A DNA stretch of 40,951 bases from Prevotella sp. (GTDB lineage: Bacteria > Bacteroidota > Bacteroidia > Bacteroidales > Bacteroidaceae): positions 1 to 40,951 of the forward strand of contig JAILPA010000060.1 of NCBI GenBank assembly GCA_024690505.1, read 5' to 3'. The position numbers were made by a program, and so were the translations under genes. A model generated the notes under the pieces. The model was not told where the DNA came from. It saw nothing but the letters and a program-made list of their open reading frames with translations, and made no database searches. The stretch's first letter is position 1; each line of letters starts with the position of its first letter. Positions 1 through 9,179 of this stretch are shown here, in pieces.

Positions 1-2113
1 CCTGCATCACCAGTGAGATACCAGAGTTTGCAGAGAAACCAGGAATCATAGGCGGAGCAAACGCCAGAATCTTCGCATCCTTGATATGGGCAGTCTTGAT
101 ATAGATCTGTGCCAGCACACCTGTCGACTCATAAGGGTTCAGGAAGAAACGATAGATACCATCTCCCTGCCACAGTCCGCTGAGTTTCCAGAAGAATCCC
201 TTCTGACGCTCGCTGAAGGGCTTCAGCTTGATGATGAATGTTGCCTGGTCGGAACCTGCGCCAGCTATGAAGTTATAGCCTTGTATCTGTTCGCGGCTCT
301 GTATGGCCGGGTCGGCAGCCAGTATGCTGTCCACCTCGTTGATGATTTGTCGTGTTCGGGCCACAGATGTTGCGGGGGGCATTGACACGGTGCAGAAGAT
401 GGTGCCGGTATCCTCGTCGGGCACCAGACCAGTCTTCGTGTTGGTGAAGGTGAGCACCAGTGCCACGATGCCTACGACGACAGCAATGGCAATCTTCTTT
501 GTGCTGCGCACGGTCTTCTCCATCCTGTGCTTGTATTTGCCAAGAATCTTGTCGTAGGCTGTGTTGAAGGCCATGTGGAAGCGGTCTATGAGACTCATCT
601 TCTTCTCGTGTCCTTCAGCGTCGTGCGGCTTAAGGAAGATGGCACAAAGGGCCGGTGACAGCGTCAGGGCGTTCAGTGCTGAGATGAAGATGCTGACAGC
701 CATGGTGACGCCAAACTCACGGTAGAACGTACCTGTGGTGCCTCCGAGGAAGGATACGGGTATGAACACCGATGCCATCACGAGCGTGATGGAGATGATG
801 GCTCCCGAAATCTCGTTCATGGCGTCGATGCTGGCAGTGAGCGATGACTTGTAGCCCTGGTCGAGTTTGGCGTGCACTGCCTCTACCACCACGATGGCAT
901 CGTCAACCACGATGGCGATGGCCAGCAGCAGTGCCGACAGCGTGAGCAGGTTGATGGAGAATCCGAAGATGCTGAGGAAGAAGAACGTTCCCACGAGCGA
1001 CACGGGCACTGCTATAAGCGGTATGAGCGTTGAGCGCCAGTCCTGCAGGAAAATGTAGATGACGATGAACACCAGCAGCAGTGTGAAGAGCAGCGTGAAC
1101 GCCACCTCTTCGATAGAGGCATAGAGGAACTCCGTGACGTCGTAGTTGATCTTGTAGGTCATTCCCGGCGGGAAGAGCTTGGCCTGTTCCTCCAGCTCTT
1201 TCTTCACCTGCTTGGCAATGTCGTTGGCATTGGAGCCGGCAATCTGCTGCACCATGCCCAGCACCGAAGGCAGGTTGTTGTTCTTCATCGACACCGAGTA
1301 CTGCTGTCCTCCCAGCTCAATCTTTGCCACGTCCTTCAGCTTAAGCGTGGAGCCGTCGGTGTTGCTCTGTATGATGATGTTGCCAAACTCCTCGGCGGTT
1401 TTCAGACGTCCGGTATAGCGCATGGCATACTCGAAGGCCACATCGCTCTGTTCACCGAATGTTCCCGGTGCTGCCTCGACGTTCTGTTCTGCCAGCACGG
1501 CGCTGATGTCTGAGGGCATGAGTCCGTACTGCTTCATCACGTCGGGCTTCAGCCAGATACGCATGGAGTAGGTCTTCAGACCCGGGCTCTGCACGTCGCC
1601 TACACCCTGTATGCGCTTGATGGCAGGTATGATGTTGATGTTGTTGTAGTTCGTCAGGAACTCATCGTCGTAGCGTCCGTCGCTGGTGAGTGTGAACATG
1701 AGCACCTGCGATGTCTGACGCTTCATCACTGTCACACCGATGCGTGTCACCTCGGCAGGGAGCAGTGCCAGTGCCTGCTGCACGCGGTTCTGCACGTTCA
1801 CAGCGCACATGTCGGCGTTCATGCCCTGGCGGAAGAGCACCGATATCTGTGCCGATCCTGACGAGGCCGACGACGAGATATAGTCCATGCCTTCCACGCC
1901 GTTGATGCTCTCTTCCAGGGGTGTGATGACCGAGTTCTTCACTGTCTCGGCATCGGCACCAGGATAGCTGGTCCATACCACCACGGTGGGCGGTGCAATG
2001 TCGGGGTACTGCTCAATGGGTAGTGAGAACAGTCCTATGAATCCCAGTATGACGATGGTGATGGAGATCACCGTCGACAGCACTGGGCGTTTGATAAAGT
2101 TGGTAAAAGTCAT
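1..2113 (-). CDS. RND efflux permease, HAE1 family (3' end beyond window)
   Basis: Inner-membrane proton-driven drug/solute pump subunit of the AcrB/MexB type. About 704 residues are present from the start at 2113 and the frame is still open at base 1, so roughly the last third of a usual ~1,050 residue protein is missing. The N-terminus (MTFTNFIKRPVLSTVI) is the typical first transmembrane segment. The TM4 proton-relay acidic pair is present as VVDDAIVVVEAV (D404, D405), followed by the conserved helix region with IPVSFLGG and ALTLSPALCAIFLKP. The first periplasmic porter domain lies around residues 35-335. The adaptor gene sits upstream in the same direction 148 bp away, so the two are one operon. 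A TolC-type channel gene would be expected just beyond the window edge. The family is certain; the substrate is unknown. Confidence 0.95.
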   Translation of the reverse strand, partial: MTFTNFIKRPVLSTVISITIVILGFIGLFSLPIEQYPDIAPPTVVVWTSYPGADAETVKNSVITPLEESINGVEGMDYISSSASSGSAQISVLFRQGMNADMCAVNVQNRVQQALALLPAEVTRIGVTVMKRQTSQVLMFTLTSDGRYDDEFLTNYNNINIIPAIKRIQGVGDVQSPGLKTYSMRIWLKPDVMKQYGLMPSDISAVLAEQNVEAAPGTFGEQSDVAFEYAMRYTGRLKTAEEFGNIIIQSNTDGSTLKLKDVAKIELGGQQYSVSMKNNNLPSVLGMVQQIAGSNANDIAKQVKKELEEQAKLFPPGMTYKINYDVTEFLYASIEEVAFTLLFTLLLVFIVIYIFLQDWRSTLIPLIAVPVSLVGTFFFLSIFGFSINLLTLSALLLAIAIVVDDAIVVVEAVHAKLDQGYKSSLTASIDAMNEISGAIISITLVMASVFIPVSFLGGTTGTFYREFGVTMAVSIFISALNALTLSPALCAIFLKPHDAEGHEKKMSLIDRFHMAFNTAYDKILGKYKHRMEKTVRSTKKIAIAVVVGIVALVLTFTNTKTGLVPDEDTGTIFCTVSMPPATSVARTRQIINEVDSILAADPAIQSREQIQGYNFIAGAGSDQATFIIKLKPFSERQKGFFWKLSGLWQGDGIYRFFLNPYESTGVLAQIYIKTAHIKDAKILAFAPPMIPGFSANSGISLVMQ

Positions 2114-2261
2114 AATCTTTTCTTGAATTTAGAATTTAGATTTTAGAATTTAGAATTATTCTCGCTTCGCTGCGAGTATGACGTTTGAATTTAGAATATC
2201 TTCTTACTTCTTAATTCTTACTCGCTATAGGCGACACTTCTTAACTCTTAATTCTTAATTC
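2114..2261. repeat. AT-rich simple repeats between adaptor and RND permease
   Basis: The spacer contains copies of a GAATTTA/TTAGAATT motif (2125-2158 and near 2187) and a run of TTCTTAA units (about 2202-2267) that runs across the adaptor stop codon at 2262-2264. Between them, 2160-2176 holds a small hairpin (CTCGC, loop TTCGCT, GCGAG). No gene is seen. The repeats may modulate coupling between adaptor and pump genes; that is inference. Confidence 0.6.
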
Positions 2262-3446
2262 TTAATTTTTCTTCATAGAAGAAACGATGTCGCCGGCACT
2301 CATCTCTTTGGCCTGTTCACGAATCTTCTCTTCGTAGCGCTGTGGCGTGATGGGCTTTATTTCCATCTGGTCTTGCAGCTTGGTGATGCCATTGGTCACG
2401 TATTTGTCGCCCACCTTCAGTCCGCTGGTCACTACGTAGTTGTTGCCGTCGTTCTTGGGGTCGACGGTAATCTCGGTGTAGACCACCTTGTTGCCTTCGC
2501 CGAGCAGGTAGACGAACTTCTTGTTCTGCACTTCTGACACCACCGACTGGGGTATGATGATGGCGTTGCTGTTGGTGCGTGGAATGACGATAGTGCCACT
2601 TCCACCGCTCTTCAGCAGGCGGTCGGGGTTGGGGAAGACAGCCTTCAGCTGCACGGAGCCCGTGGTGTTGTCGATGACGCCGCTGATGGCCTTAACGAAG
2701 CCCTCGTGCTCATAGATGGAGCCATCGGCCAGTTGCAGCTTCAATCCGGGGAACTGCTCCACAGCACCGTTCAGTCCGCCCTCGCCCTTCGACATGGCAA
2801 GCATGTCTTTCTCGGTCATTGAGAAGTAGACCTCCATCTGACTGATGTCCGATACGTGTGTCAGCACGCTCGATGCGCTCACCAGTGCACCCTTCTTCAG
2901 GGGCAGTGTGCCCACCACGCCTGTGGCAGGGCTCTTCACGTAGCAGAACGAGAGCTGCTCCTTGGCCGATGCCAGCACGGCTTGTGCCTGTGCCAGCTGT
3001 GCCTGTGCGCTGCTCAGCGAGTTCTGGGCTGTCTGGAGTTCGTATTCGCCTATGACGTGGTTGTCGAATAGCTGCTTTGAATTGTCGTAGGTCAGCTTGG
3101 CGGTGTTCACCTGGCTCTGTGCGGTGTTCACCGTGGCCTGTGCCTGGCGCACTTGTGCCTGGTAGGTCTCGTTGTCGATGACAAACATCACCTGGCCTGC
3201 CTGAACTGTCTGACCCTCGCTGACGTTAATCTGTGTTAGGAATCCCGATGTCTTCGGACGTATCTCCACGTCCTGAATGCCGTTAATGACAGCGGGGTAG
3301 GTTGATTGCATCTGGTTCGTCGAGAGCTGCACTTCCTCTACGGGGTACTCGTTGTCGCCGAAGTTGGGCATTCCGCCCCCCTTGCCGCACGATGCCAAAA
3401 GGGTGACGCCCATGGTGGCAATCATCAAGATGTTTTTCGTTTTCAT
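2262..3446 (-). CDS. RND efflux periplasmic adaptor (membrane-fusion protein) lipoprotein
   Basis: Periplasmic adaptor of a tripartite RND efflux pump, linking the inner-membrane permease to a TolC-like channel. The 394 residue length fits the AcrA/MexA family. The N-terminus is a lipoprotein signal (LLASC, lipidated Cys20). After it come the first half of a lipoyl/barrel-sandwich hybrid (about 45-95, with EIRPKTSGFL and VSEGQTVQAGQ), an Ala/Gln-rich helical hairpin with AQAQ-type repeats (about 95-165), the second lipoyl half (YVKSPATGVVG), and then beta-barrel and membrane-proximal domains. It is the first gene of the operon with the permease. The stop codon falls inside a TTCTTAA simple-repeat run. 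Confidence 0.95.
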   Translation of the reverse strand: MKTKNILMIATMGVTLLASCGKGGGMPNFGDNEYPVEEVQLSTNQMQSTYPAVINGIQDVEIRPKTSGFLTQINVSEGQTVQAGQVMFVIDNETYQAQVRQAQATVNTAQSQVNTAKLTYDNSKQLFDNHVIGEYELQTAQNSLSSAQAQLAQAQAVLASAKEQLSFCYVKSPATGVVGTLPLKKGALVSASSVLTHVSDISQMEVYFSMTEKDMLAMSKGEGGLNGAVEQFPGLKLQLADGSIYEHEGFVKAISGVIDNTTGSVQLKAVFPNPDRLLKSGGSGTIVIPRTNSNAIIIPQSVVSEVQNKKFVYLLGEGNKVVYTEITVDPKNDGNNYVVTSGLKVGDKYVTNGITKLQDQMEIKPITPQRYEEKIREQAKEMSAGDIVSSMKKN

Positions 3447-3570
3447 ACGTTTCTTTGTTGTTTATTCTTTGTTGTTTATTCCTTGTCGTTCTTTGTCGTT
3501 CACACCTTAATATAATATATATATACAGTCTTGATGGAAAACCTAAGGCCAGTGGATAGTTTTCCAGGCT

Positions 3571-3601
3571 GCAAAAGTACAAAAAAGATATGGAACACAA
3601 G
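3571..3601 (-). promoter_or_regulatory. Probable promoter of the RND efflux operon
   Basis: Read on the minus strand, a TACTTTTGC element (3579-3571) matches the Bacteroidota -7 consensus TAnnTTTG. An imperfect -33 element CTTG lies at 3601-3598 with an 18 bp spacer, slightly shorter than the usual 19-21. The leader to the adaptor start would be about 115 nt and contains two copies of a TTCTTTGTTG-type direct repeat (3451-3482). Confidence 0.45.
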
Positions 3602-3638
3602 CGCCTTTTGCTACTTTTTTACACTTTATTAGCAAAAT

Positions 3639-3735
3639 GTGGCAACAGGCTACAGGGCTTAATGACTTCTTTGCGTTAAGAATTATGGTGCTATTTGCGG
3701 CAACAGACAACAGGACTTATGGGGGCTTCTTCGCT
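3639..3735 (+). repeat. Imperfect ~37 bp direct repeat pair
   Basis: The two copies start GTGGCAACAGGCTACAGGG (3639) and GCGGCAACAGACAACAGGA (3697). Both continue through CTTA and a CTTCTTTGC / CTTCTTCGC end, with about 58 bp between starts. This looks like a local duplication that has diverged; no function is evident. Confidence 0.5.
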
Positions 3736-3767
3736 CTTGGAGGGGAGTGGGGAGTTCCCCGTTTTTG

Positions 3768-3852
3768 GTTCAGTGACGCTGAACTATTGTTTCAGCGGCC
3801 TTGAACTTTTAGTTCAGCGGCCCTGAACTAATAGTTTCAGACCGCTTGAAAC
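3768..3852 (+). repeat. 85 bp array of four tandem palindromes (copy A)
   Basis: Four near-perfect palindromes: GTTCAG..CTGAAC at 3768-3784, GTTTCA..TTGAAC at 3789-3806, GTTCAGCGGCCCTGAAC at 3812-3828, and a 19 nt GTTTCA..TTGAAAC at 3834-3852. They are separated by 4-5 nt A/T spacers. A second 85 bp copy lies at 17907-17991 in the same orientation and aligns without gaps (73 of 85 positions identical by my count; 29 nt exactly identical at 3802-3830). Confidence 0.85.
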
Positions 3853-4016
3853 TAATTCCTGCCTTCCTGCTTTCCTGCTTTGGGGTGAGAGTGGGGATTG
3901 AAAAATGGTGATTTCCCTCTCAGGGGATGCTGAAAATACTTAATGGTAGTTTTTGTGACCGTTTAGTTGTCTTTTGCCAAGAAAACGCATGTTTGAGTGT
4001 TATTTAGATAAAATTA

Positions 4017-4049
4017 TTTGCTGTTTTCAAAAATTAGCAGTAAATTTGC
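4017..4049 (+). promoter_or_regulatory. Promoter of the susC operon
   Basis: A textbook Bacteroidota promoter: -33 TTTG at 4017-4020, a 20 bp spacer, and -7 TAAATTTGC at 4041-4049. Transcription should start near 4055, giving a leader of about 30 nt before the susC start at 4087. A small dyad AAAC-GCAT-GTTT (3983-3994) lies just upstream and could be a regulator site, but this is weak. Confidence 0.8.
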
Positions 4050-4086
4050 CACCAAATTGTTTTTTTGAAACAGCTATAAAACTATT

Positions 4087-7000
4087 ATGAAAATAAGACT
4101 TACAATGCTGCTGGCGTGCCTCTTTCTGACGATAGGAGCGGCTCTTGCCCAGAACAGAATCACCGGAACGGTCTACGAAGACAGTGGCGACCCCTGCATA
4201 GGTGCTACCGTGATGATTCAAGGCACGAAGCAGGGCACACAGACCGATGCCGACGGACATTTCACCATTGTAGTACCGCAAGGGAAAAAGTTGCAGTTCA
4301 GCTATATCGGCATGGTGACGCAGACACTGACTGCCCGTGACGGAATGAAAGTGACGCTGAAGAGCGATGCCCACACCATGGAAGAAGTGGTGGTGACAGG
4401 CATGGTGAAGCAGGACAAGCGCCTCTTCTCAGGTGCTGCCACGAAGATTGATGCCGAGAAGACGAAGCTCGATGGCGTTGCCGACATCTCACGCTCGCTC
4501 GAGGGTAGGGTGGCAGGCGTCAGTGTGCAGAACGTCAGCGGCACCTTCGGCACTGCCCCGAAGATCCGCGTGCGTGGTGCCACCTCCATCTACGGAGCAT
4601 CGAAGCCACTTTGGGTGGTCGATGGCGTCATCATGGAGGATGTCACCGAGGTAGATGCCGACGCCCTCTCCAGTGGCGATGCCAATACCCTCATCTCAAG
4701 TGCCATTGCAGGCCTGAATGCTGACGACATCGAGTCGTTCCAGATACTGAAGGACGGCTCTGCCACCTCTATATATGGTGCACGCGCGATGGGTGGCGTC
4801 ATAGTGGTGACCACAAAGAAAGGCAAGGCCGGACAGAGCCACATCAGCTATACTGGCGAGTTCACCATGCGCCTGAAGCCCAGCTACTCGCAGTTCAACA
4901 TTATGAACTCGCAGGAGCAGATGAGCGTCTACCGCGAGATGTACAATGCCGGATTCCTCACCTTCTCCGCCACCTATCGAGGCGCGGAGAGTGGCGTCTA
5001 TGGCAAGATGTACCAGCTGATGAACACCTACGACCCCGCTACAGGCAAGTTCCTGCTGCCCAACACCGACGAGGCCATGTACCAGTACCTGCAGGAGGCC
5101 GAATACCGCAATACCAACTGGTTCGACGAGCTCTTTTCGACAGGCATCTCGCAGAATCATTCCATCTCCCTCTCCACGGGTACCGACAAGGCACAGTACT
5201 ACGCATCGTTCTCCGTGATGAACGACCCAGGATGGACCGAGCGCAGCAAGGTGCAGCGCTACACGGCAAACATCAATGCCCTCTACAACCTCACCAACAA
5301 GCTCTCGCTCAATCTCATTGGCAACGCAGCTTACAGAAAGCAGGAAGCACCAGGCACCACCAACCAGTCAATCGACATGGTGTCGGGACAGGTGAGCCGC
5401 GACTTCGACATCAACCCCTATTCCTATGCCATCAACAGCAGTCGCACGCTCGACCCCAATGTCTTCTACACACGCAACTTCGCCCCGTTCAACATCCACA
5501 ACGAGCTGGCGAACAACTACATGGATCTCGACGTCGTCAACCTGAAATACCAGGCCGAGCTGAAGTATAAGCCCATACGACAGGTGGAGCTGGCAGCACT
5601 GGCAGCCTACAACTACTCCATTGCCACACGCACCCACATGATCAAGGACAACTCGAACCAGGCAATGGCATTCCGTGCCATGGACGATGCCACCATGCGC
5701 GACAATAACCCATTCCTCTATCTCGACCCCGACATGCCCAACTCGCTGAAATACTCTGTATTGCCCGAGGGCGGATTCTATCGCACGTATAAGAATGTGA
5801 TGAACAGCAAGAACTTCCGAGCTACAGCAAACTACAACGATGCCTATGGCGAGGACGAGTCGCACATACTGAACGTGTTCGGTGGCATGGAGGTGAACGA
5901 CATCACACGCGGCTCAAACTACTTCAACGGCGTGGGAATGCAGTACGAGATGGGTATGCTCGGCTCATACGACTACCACTTCTTCAAGCAGGCCAGCGAG
6001 GAGAACAACGTCTATTACGAGGTTGCCAACAACTACACACGCGACGTGGCATTCTTCGGAACAGCCACCTACTCATGGAAACGCCGCTACACCGTCACAC
6101 CCACCATACGCTACGAGGGAAGCAACCAGCTGGGACGCTCGCGCAAAGCACGCTGGCTGCCCACATGGAACATCTCCGGAGCATGGAACGCACACGAGGA
6201 ACCATGGTTTGAAAAGACCTTCAAGGACAAACTCACACACGCCACACTGCGACTCTCCTATTCACTCACTGGCGACAAGCCCGCAGTGAACAACGCACAA
6301 GTCATCATAGAGAGTCAGAACATGTGGCGTCCCTTCGCATCCGACAAAGAGACAGCACTGGCCATACAGCAGTTTGGAAACCCCGACCTCACATACGAGA
6401 AGAAACACGAGTTCAACGTCGGCATAGACCTGGGACTGCTCGACAACCGCATCAACATCACATTCGACTGGTGGACACGCAACAACTTCGACCTCATAGG
6501 CCCCAAAATGACCACAGGCGTGGGCGGAACCATCACGAAGTATGCCAACGTGGCATCCATGAAATCACATGGTGAAGAACTGAGCATCTCAACACGCAAC
6601 ATCGTCACAAAAGACTTCAAGTGGAACACCGACTTCATCTTCTCGCACAACAAGACCGAAGTCACCGACCTCGATTCGCGTAGCCCCATCTACTATCTCA
6701 CAGGACAGTATCAGCGCAACGGATTCACCATGGTGGGCTACCCCTACCGCGCACTCTGGAGCATCGACTTCCAGGGGCTCGACGAGCACGGTCTGCCCAT
6801 GTTCATCAATCAGGACGGCAACAAAACCATCAGCGACCACGACTTCCAGTCGTACGTGCTCGACCATCTGGTGTACGAAGGCCCCACTGACCCCACTATC
6901 ACAGGCTCGCTCGGTAACACCTTCACCTACAAGAACCTGCACCTGAACATCTTCGCATCCTATTCCTTCGGAAACGTAGTACGTCTCGAACCCGTCTTCA

Positions 7001-7407
7001 GAGCAAGCTATTCCGACCTGGATGCACTGCCCAAGGAGTTCAATAACCGCTGGGTGGTAGGAGGCGACGAACAGCACACCGACATACCCGTGCTGGCCGA
7101 CCAGCGCATGTTGCAGGCAGACTCATATCTCAGCTACGCATACAACGCCTACAACTACTCAACAGCACGCATAGCAAAGGGCGACTTCATACGCATGAAG
7201 GAGATTTCACTCTCCTATGACATGCCAGCATCGTGGATAAGCCACATCGGACTCAGCACGCTTAACCTCAAGCTGCAAGGCACAAACCTCTTCCTCATCT
7301 ATTCCGACAGCAAGCTTAACGGGCAAGACCCCGAATTCTTCAATGCCGGTGGCGTAGCAGTGCCTATGGCACGACAGCTCACGTTCACACTCCGTGCAGG
7401 ACTGTAA
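4087..7407 (+). CDS. SusC/RagA-family TonB-dependent outer-membrane transporter
   Basis: Outer-membrane uptake channel that imports oligomers captured by its SusD-like lid, powered by TonB-ExbBD. At 1106 residues it is full length. Parts visible: signal peptide (1-21, ending GAALA), a carboxypeptidase-regulatory-like beta-sandwich (about 24-92, GTVYEDSGDPCIGATV), a TonB-box-like EEVVVTG (99-105), a plug domain with VRGATSIYG and the family stretch IESFQILKDGSATSIYG, then a long barrel ending in an aromatic-containing strand (RQLTFTLRAGL). susD follows 56 bp downstream and an HExxH lipoprotein and a DUF4302-like lipoprotein come next. That combination is associated with substrate import linked to proteolysis rather than with a glycan locus, so a peptide or protein substrate is more likely than a glycan (inference). 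Confidence 0.95.
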   Translation: MKIRLTMLLACLFLTIGAALAQNRITGTVYEDSGDPCIGATVMIQGTKQGTQTDADGHFTIVVPQGKKLQFSYIGMVTQTLTARDGMKVTLKSDAHTMEEVVVTGMVKQDKRLFSGAATKIDAEKTKLDGVADISRSLEGRVAGVSVQNVSGTFGTAPKIRVRGATSIYGASKPLWVVDGVIMEDVTEVDADALSSGDANTLISSAIAGLNADDIESFQILKDGSATSIYGARAMGGVIVVTTKKGKAGQSHISYTGEFTMRLKPSYSQFNIMNSQEQMSVYREMYNAGFLTFSATYRGAESGVYGKMYQLMNTYDPATGKFLLPNTDEAMYQYLQEAEYRNTNWFDELFSTGISQNHSISLSTGTDKAQYYASFSVMNDPGWTERSKVQRYTANINALYNLTNKLSLNLIGNAAYRKQEAPGTTNQSIDMVSGQVSRDFDINPYSYAINSSRTLDPNVFYTRNFAPFNIHNELANNYMDLDVVNLKYQAELKYKPIRQVELAALAAYNYSIATRTHMIKDNSNQAMAFRAMDDATMRDNNPFLYLDPDMPNSLKYSVLPEGGFYRTYKNVMNSKNFRATANYNDAYGEDESHILNVFGGMEVNDITRGSNYFNGVGMQYEMGMLGSYDYHFFKQASEENNVYYEVANNYTRDVAFFGTATYSWKRRYTVTPTIRYEGSNQLGRSRKARWLPTWNISGAWNAHEEPWFEKTFKDKLTHATLRLSYSLTGDKPAVNNAQVIIESQNMWRPFASDKETALAIQQFGNPDLTYEKKHEFNVGIDLGLLDNRINITFDWWTRNNFDLIGPKMTTGVGGTITKYANVASMKSHGEELSISTRNIVTKDFKWNTDFIFSHNKTEVTDLDSRSPIYYLTGQYQRNGFTMVGYPYRALWSIDFQGLDEHGLPMFINQDGNKTISDHDFQSYVLDHLVYEGPTDPTITGSLGNTFTYKNLHLNIFASYSFGNVVRLEPVFRASYSDLDALPKEFNNRWVVGGDEQHTDIPVLADQRMLQADSYLSYAYNAYNYSTARIAKGDFIRMKEISLSYDMPASWISHIGLSTLNLKLQGTNLFLIYSDSKLNGQDPEFFNAGGVAVPMARQLTFTLRAGL

Positions 7408-7463
7408 TTCCGCCTCACAGAAGAATGATAACAACAAGGAAGATTGATAACAGATAAAAGACA

Positions 7464-9155
7464 ATGAAGATGAAACTAAGATATATCATCCCCAGCATCG
7501 TTGCAGCCTGCACATTCACCACGCTTACCTCCTGCAATGACTATTTGGACAAACAACCCGACGACCGAGCCACCATCGACAACAAGGACAAAGTGTCGAA
7601 ACTCATTACATCGGCATATCCCGAAGTAAGCGCCATACTCGTATCGGAAATATCATCGGACAACGTCACTGACAACGGAAAGAAATACAGCACACTGCCA
7701 CAGGTAGACGAGTTGTACCGGTTTAAGACCATCACCTCTGAGTCGAATGACACACCGCGCAATCTGTGGAACGGATACTATCAATCTGTGGCCACTGCCA
7801 ACGAAGCACTACAAGCCATCAGCGACATGGGCAACCCTACCGAACTCAACCCGCAACGAGGCGAAGCACTCCTCTGCCGTGCATTCAGCATGTTCCAGAT
7901 GAGCACCGTCTTCTGCATGGCCTACGACCCGCAGAAGGCCACCCAGTATCTCGGACTGCCCTATCCGCTCCAGCCAGAGCAGTCGGCTGACACTCACTAT
8001 GAGCGTGGCACACTGGCAGAACTCTACGCACGCATCAACGACGACATAGAGAAGGCATTGCCACTCATCAGCGATGCATCCTACCAGGTGCTGAAATATC
8101 ACTTCAACCAGAAGGCGGCATACGCTTTCGCTGCACGCTTCAACCTCTACTATCAGAAGTGGGACAAGGTGATAGAATATGCCACCCGAGCACTAGGAGC
8201 AACTCCCATGGAGAATCTGCGCGTACGCCAGCCTTACTCAACTGCTGCTGGCGTAGAGGATTACTTCAACATGTATGTACAGTCAAGCCAGCCCTGCAAC
8301 TTCCTCCTGCTGCCCGCTTATTCCATTGCAGCACGTGTGCTCACTATGGGAGCCTATCTGCGCTATGCACATAACATGACCGTACTCAGCTACGACACCT
8401 ATTGGGCTCTCTCACCCTGGAACCCTGCCACTGGAACATCGCAATATACGCTGCTTTGGGCCGCACACAGTCTCTATGGCAACAACAACTTCATACTTGA
8501 GCCAAAGCTAGAGGAGGTGTTTGAATATACCGACAAAGTGAATGGAATAGGATTCGTACACATCGTCGACCCCATTTTCACTGGAGATGAAACCATACTT
8601 TGCCGAGCAGAAGCCTACGCCCACAAGAAGGACTACACCAACGCCATTGCCGATATGAACACCTGGGCTATGGCCAATCTGGAGCCTTCATACAACAGCA
8701 CTGTGCGCAAACCCTTCACAGAGGAGTCTGTCAACGCATTTATGAACAGCATCAAGTACGCTGCCGTTCATCCTCAGGGCGAGTTTGAGATGAGTATCAA
8801 GAAAACCTTCCACCCACAGGGATTCACCGTGGAAGCAGGTACACAGGAGAACATCCTCCAGCTGGTGCTCTACATGCGCCGTGTCACAACCATGTTCCAG
8901 GGACTGCGGTTCATGGACTTGAAACGCTATGGCATCGAGTATGAACACTATCTGGAGAACGAGGATGCACTGACATTTACCGCTGGTGACCTCAGGGGGG
9001 CCATCCAGCTGCCTAACGACGTCATAGAAGCAGGCTTGCAGGCAAATCCGCGTCTGAACAGAGACGAGCAGGAAGCAGGCAAAAACAACGCTTCGACAAG
9101 CAGCCTTATCCAGACACCTGGCACTTCAGAGATAGTAAGAGAGAAACTGAACTAA
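7464..9155 (+). CDS. SusD/RagB-family surface lipoprotein
   Basis: Substrate-binding lid lipoprotein that pairs with the SusC transporter encoded just upstream. The 563 residues start with a lipoprotein signal (TTLTSCNDYLDKQP, lipidated Cys about 24), the classic SusD N-terminus. Tetratricopeptide-like helices are visible (LLCRAFSMFQMSTVFCMAY; KAAYAFAARFNLYYQKWDKVIEYATRAL). The second half has the typical ETILCRAEAYAHKKDYTNAIADMN and the C-terminal RRVTTMFQGLRFMDLKRYGI. A susD-like C-terminal IQLPNDVIEAG is present. No sign of damage. The substrate cannot be read from sequence. Confidence 0.95.
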   Translation: MKMKLRYIIPSIVAACTFTTLTSCNDYLDKQPDDRATIDNKDKVSKLITSAYPEVSAILVSEISSDNVTDNGKKYSTLPQVDELYRFKTITSESNDTPRNLWNGYYQSVATANEALQAISDMGNPTELNPQRGEALLCRAFSMFQMSTVFCMAYDPQKATQYLGLPYPLQPEQSADTHYERGTLAELYARINDDIEKALPLISDASYQVLKYHFNQKAAYAFAARFNLYYQKWDKVIEYATRALGATPMENLRVRQPYSTAAGVEDYFNMYVQSSQPCNFLLLPAYSIAARVLTMGAYLRYAHNMTVLSYDTYWALSPWNPATGTSQYTLLWAAHSLYGNNNFILEPKLEEVFEYTDKVNGIGFVHIVDPIFTGDETILCRAEAYAHKKDYTNAIADMNTWAMANLEPSYNSTVRKPFTEESVNAFMNSIKYAAVHPQGEFEMSIKKTFHPQGFTVEAGTQENILQLVLYMRRVTTMFQGLRFMDLKRYGIEYEHYLENEDALTFTAGDLRGAIQLPNDVIEAGLQANPRLNRDEQEAGKNNASTSSLIQTPGTSEIVREKLN

Positions 9156-9179
9156 GCCATAACGATTAAGATTAGCACT

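Larger units (their letters stand above)
3447..4086. other. 640 bp divergent intergenic region
   Basis: No credible gene is seen here. It contains the promoter of the minus-strand efflux operon, the promoter of the plus-strand susC operon, a four-unit palindrome array (3768-3852) and an imperfect direct repeat of about 37 bp (3639-3675 against 3697-3735). A short GC-rich segment near 3735-3760 (GGGGAGTTCCCC) can form a small hairpin. Confidence 0.7.

Noticed and set aside
3768..3852. CRISPR array
   Set aside because: Units are only 17-19 nt palindromes with 4-5 nt spacers; real CRISPR repeats and spacers are longer and there are no cas genes.
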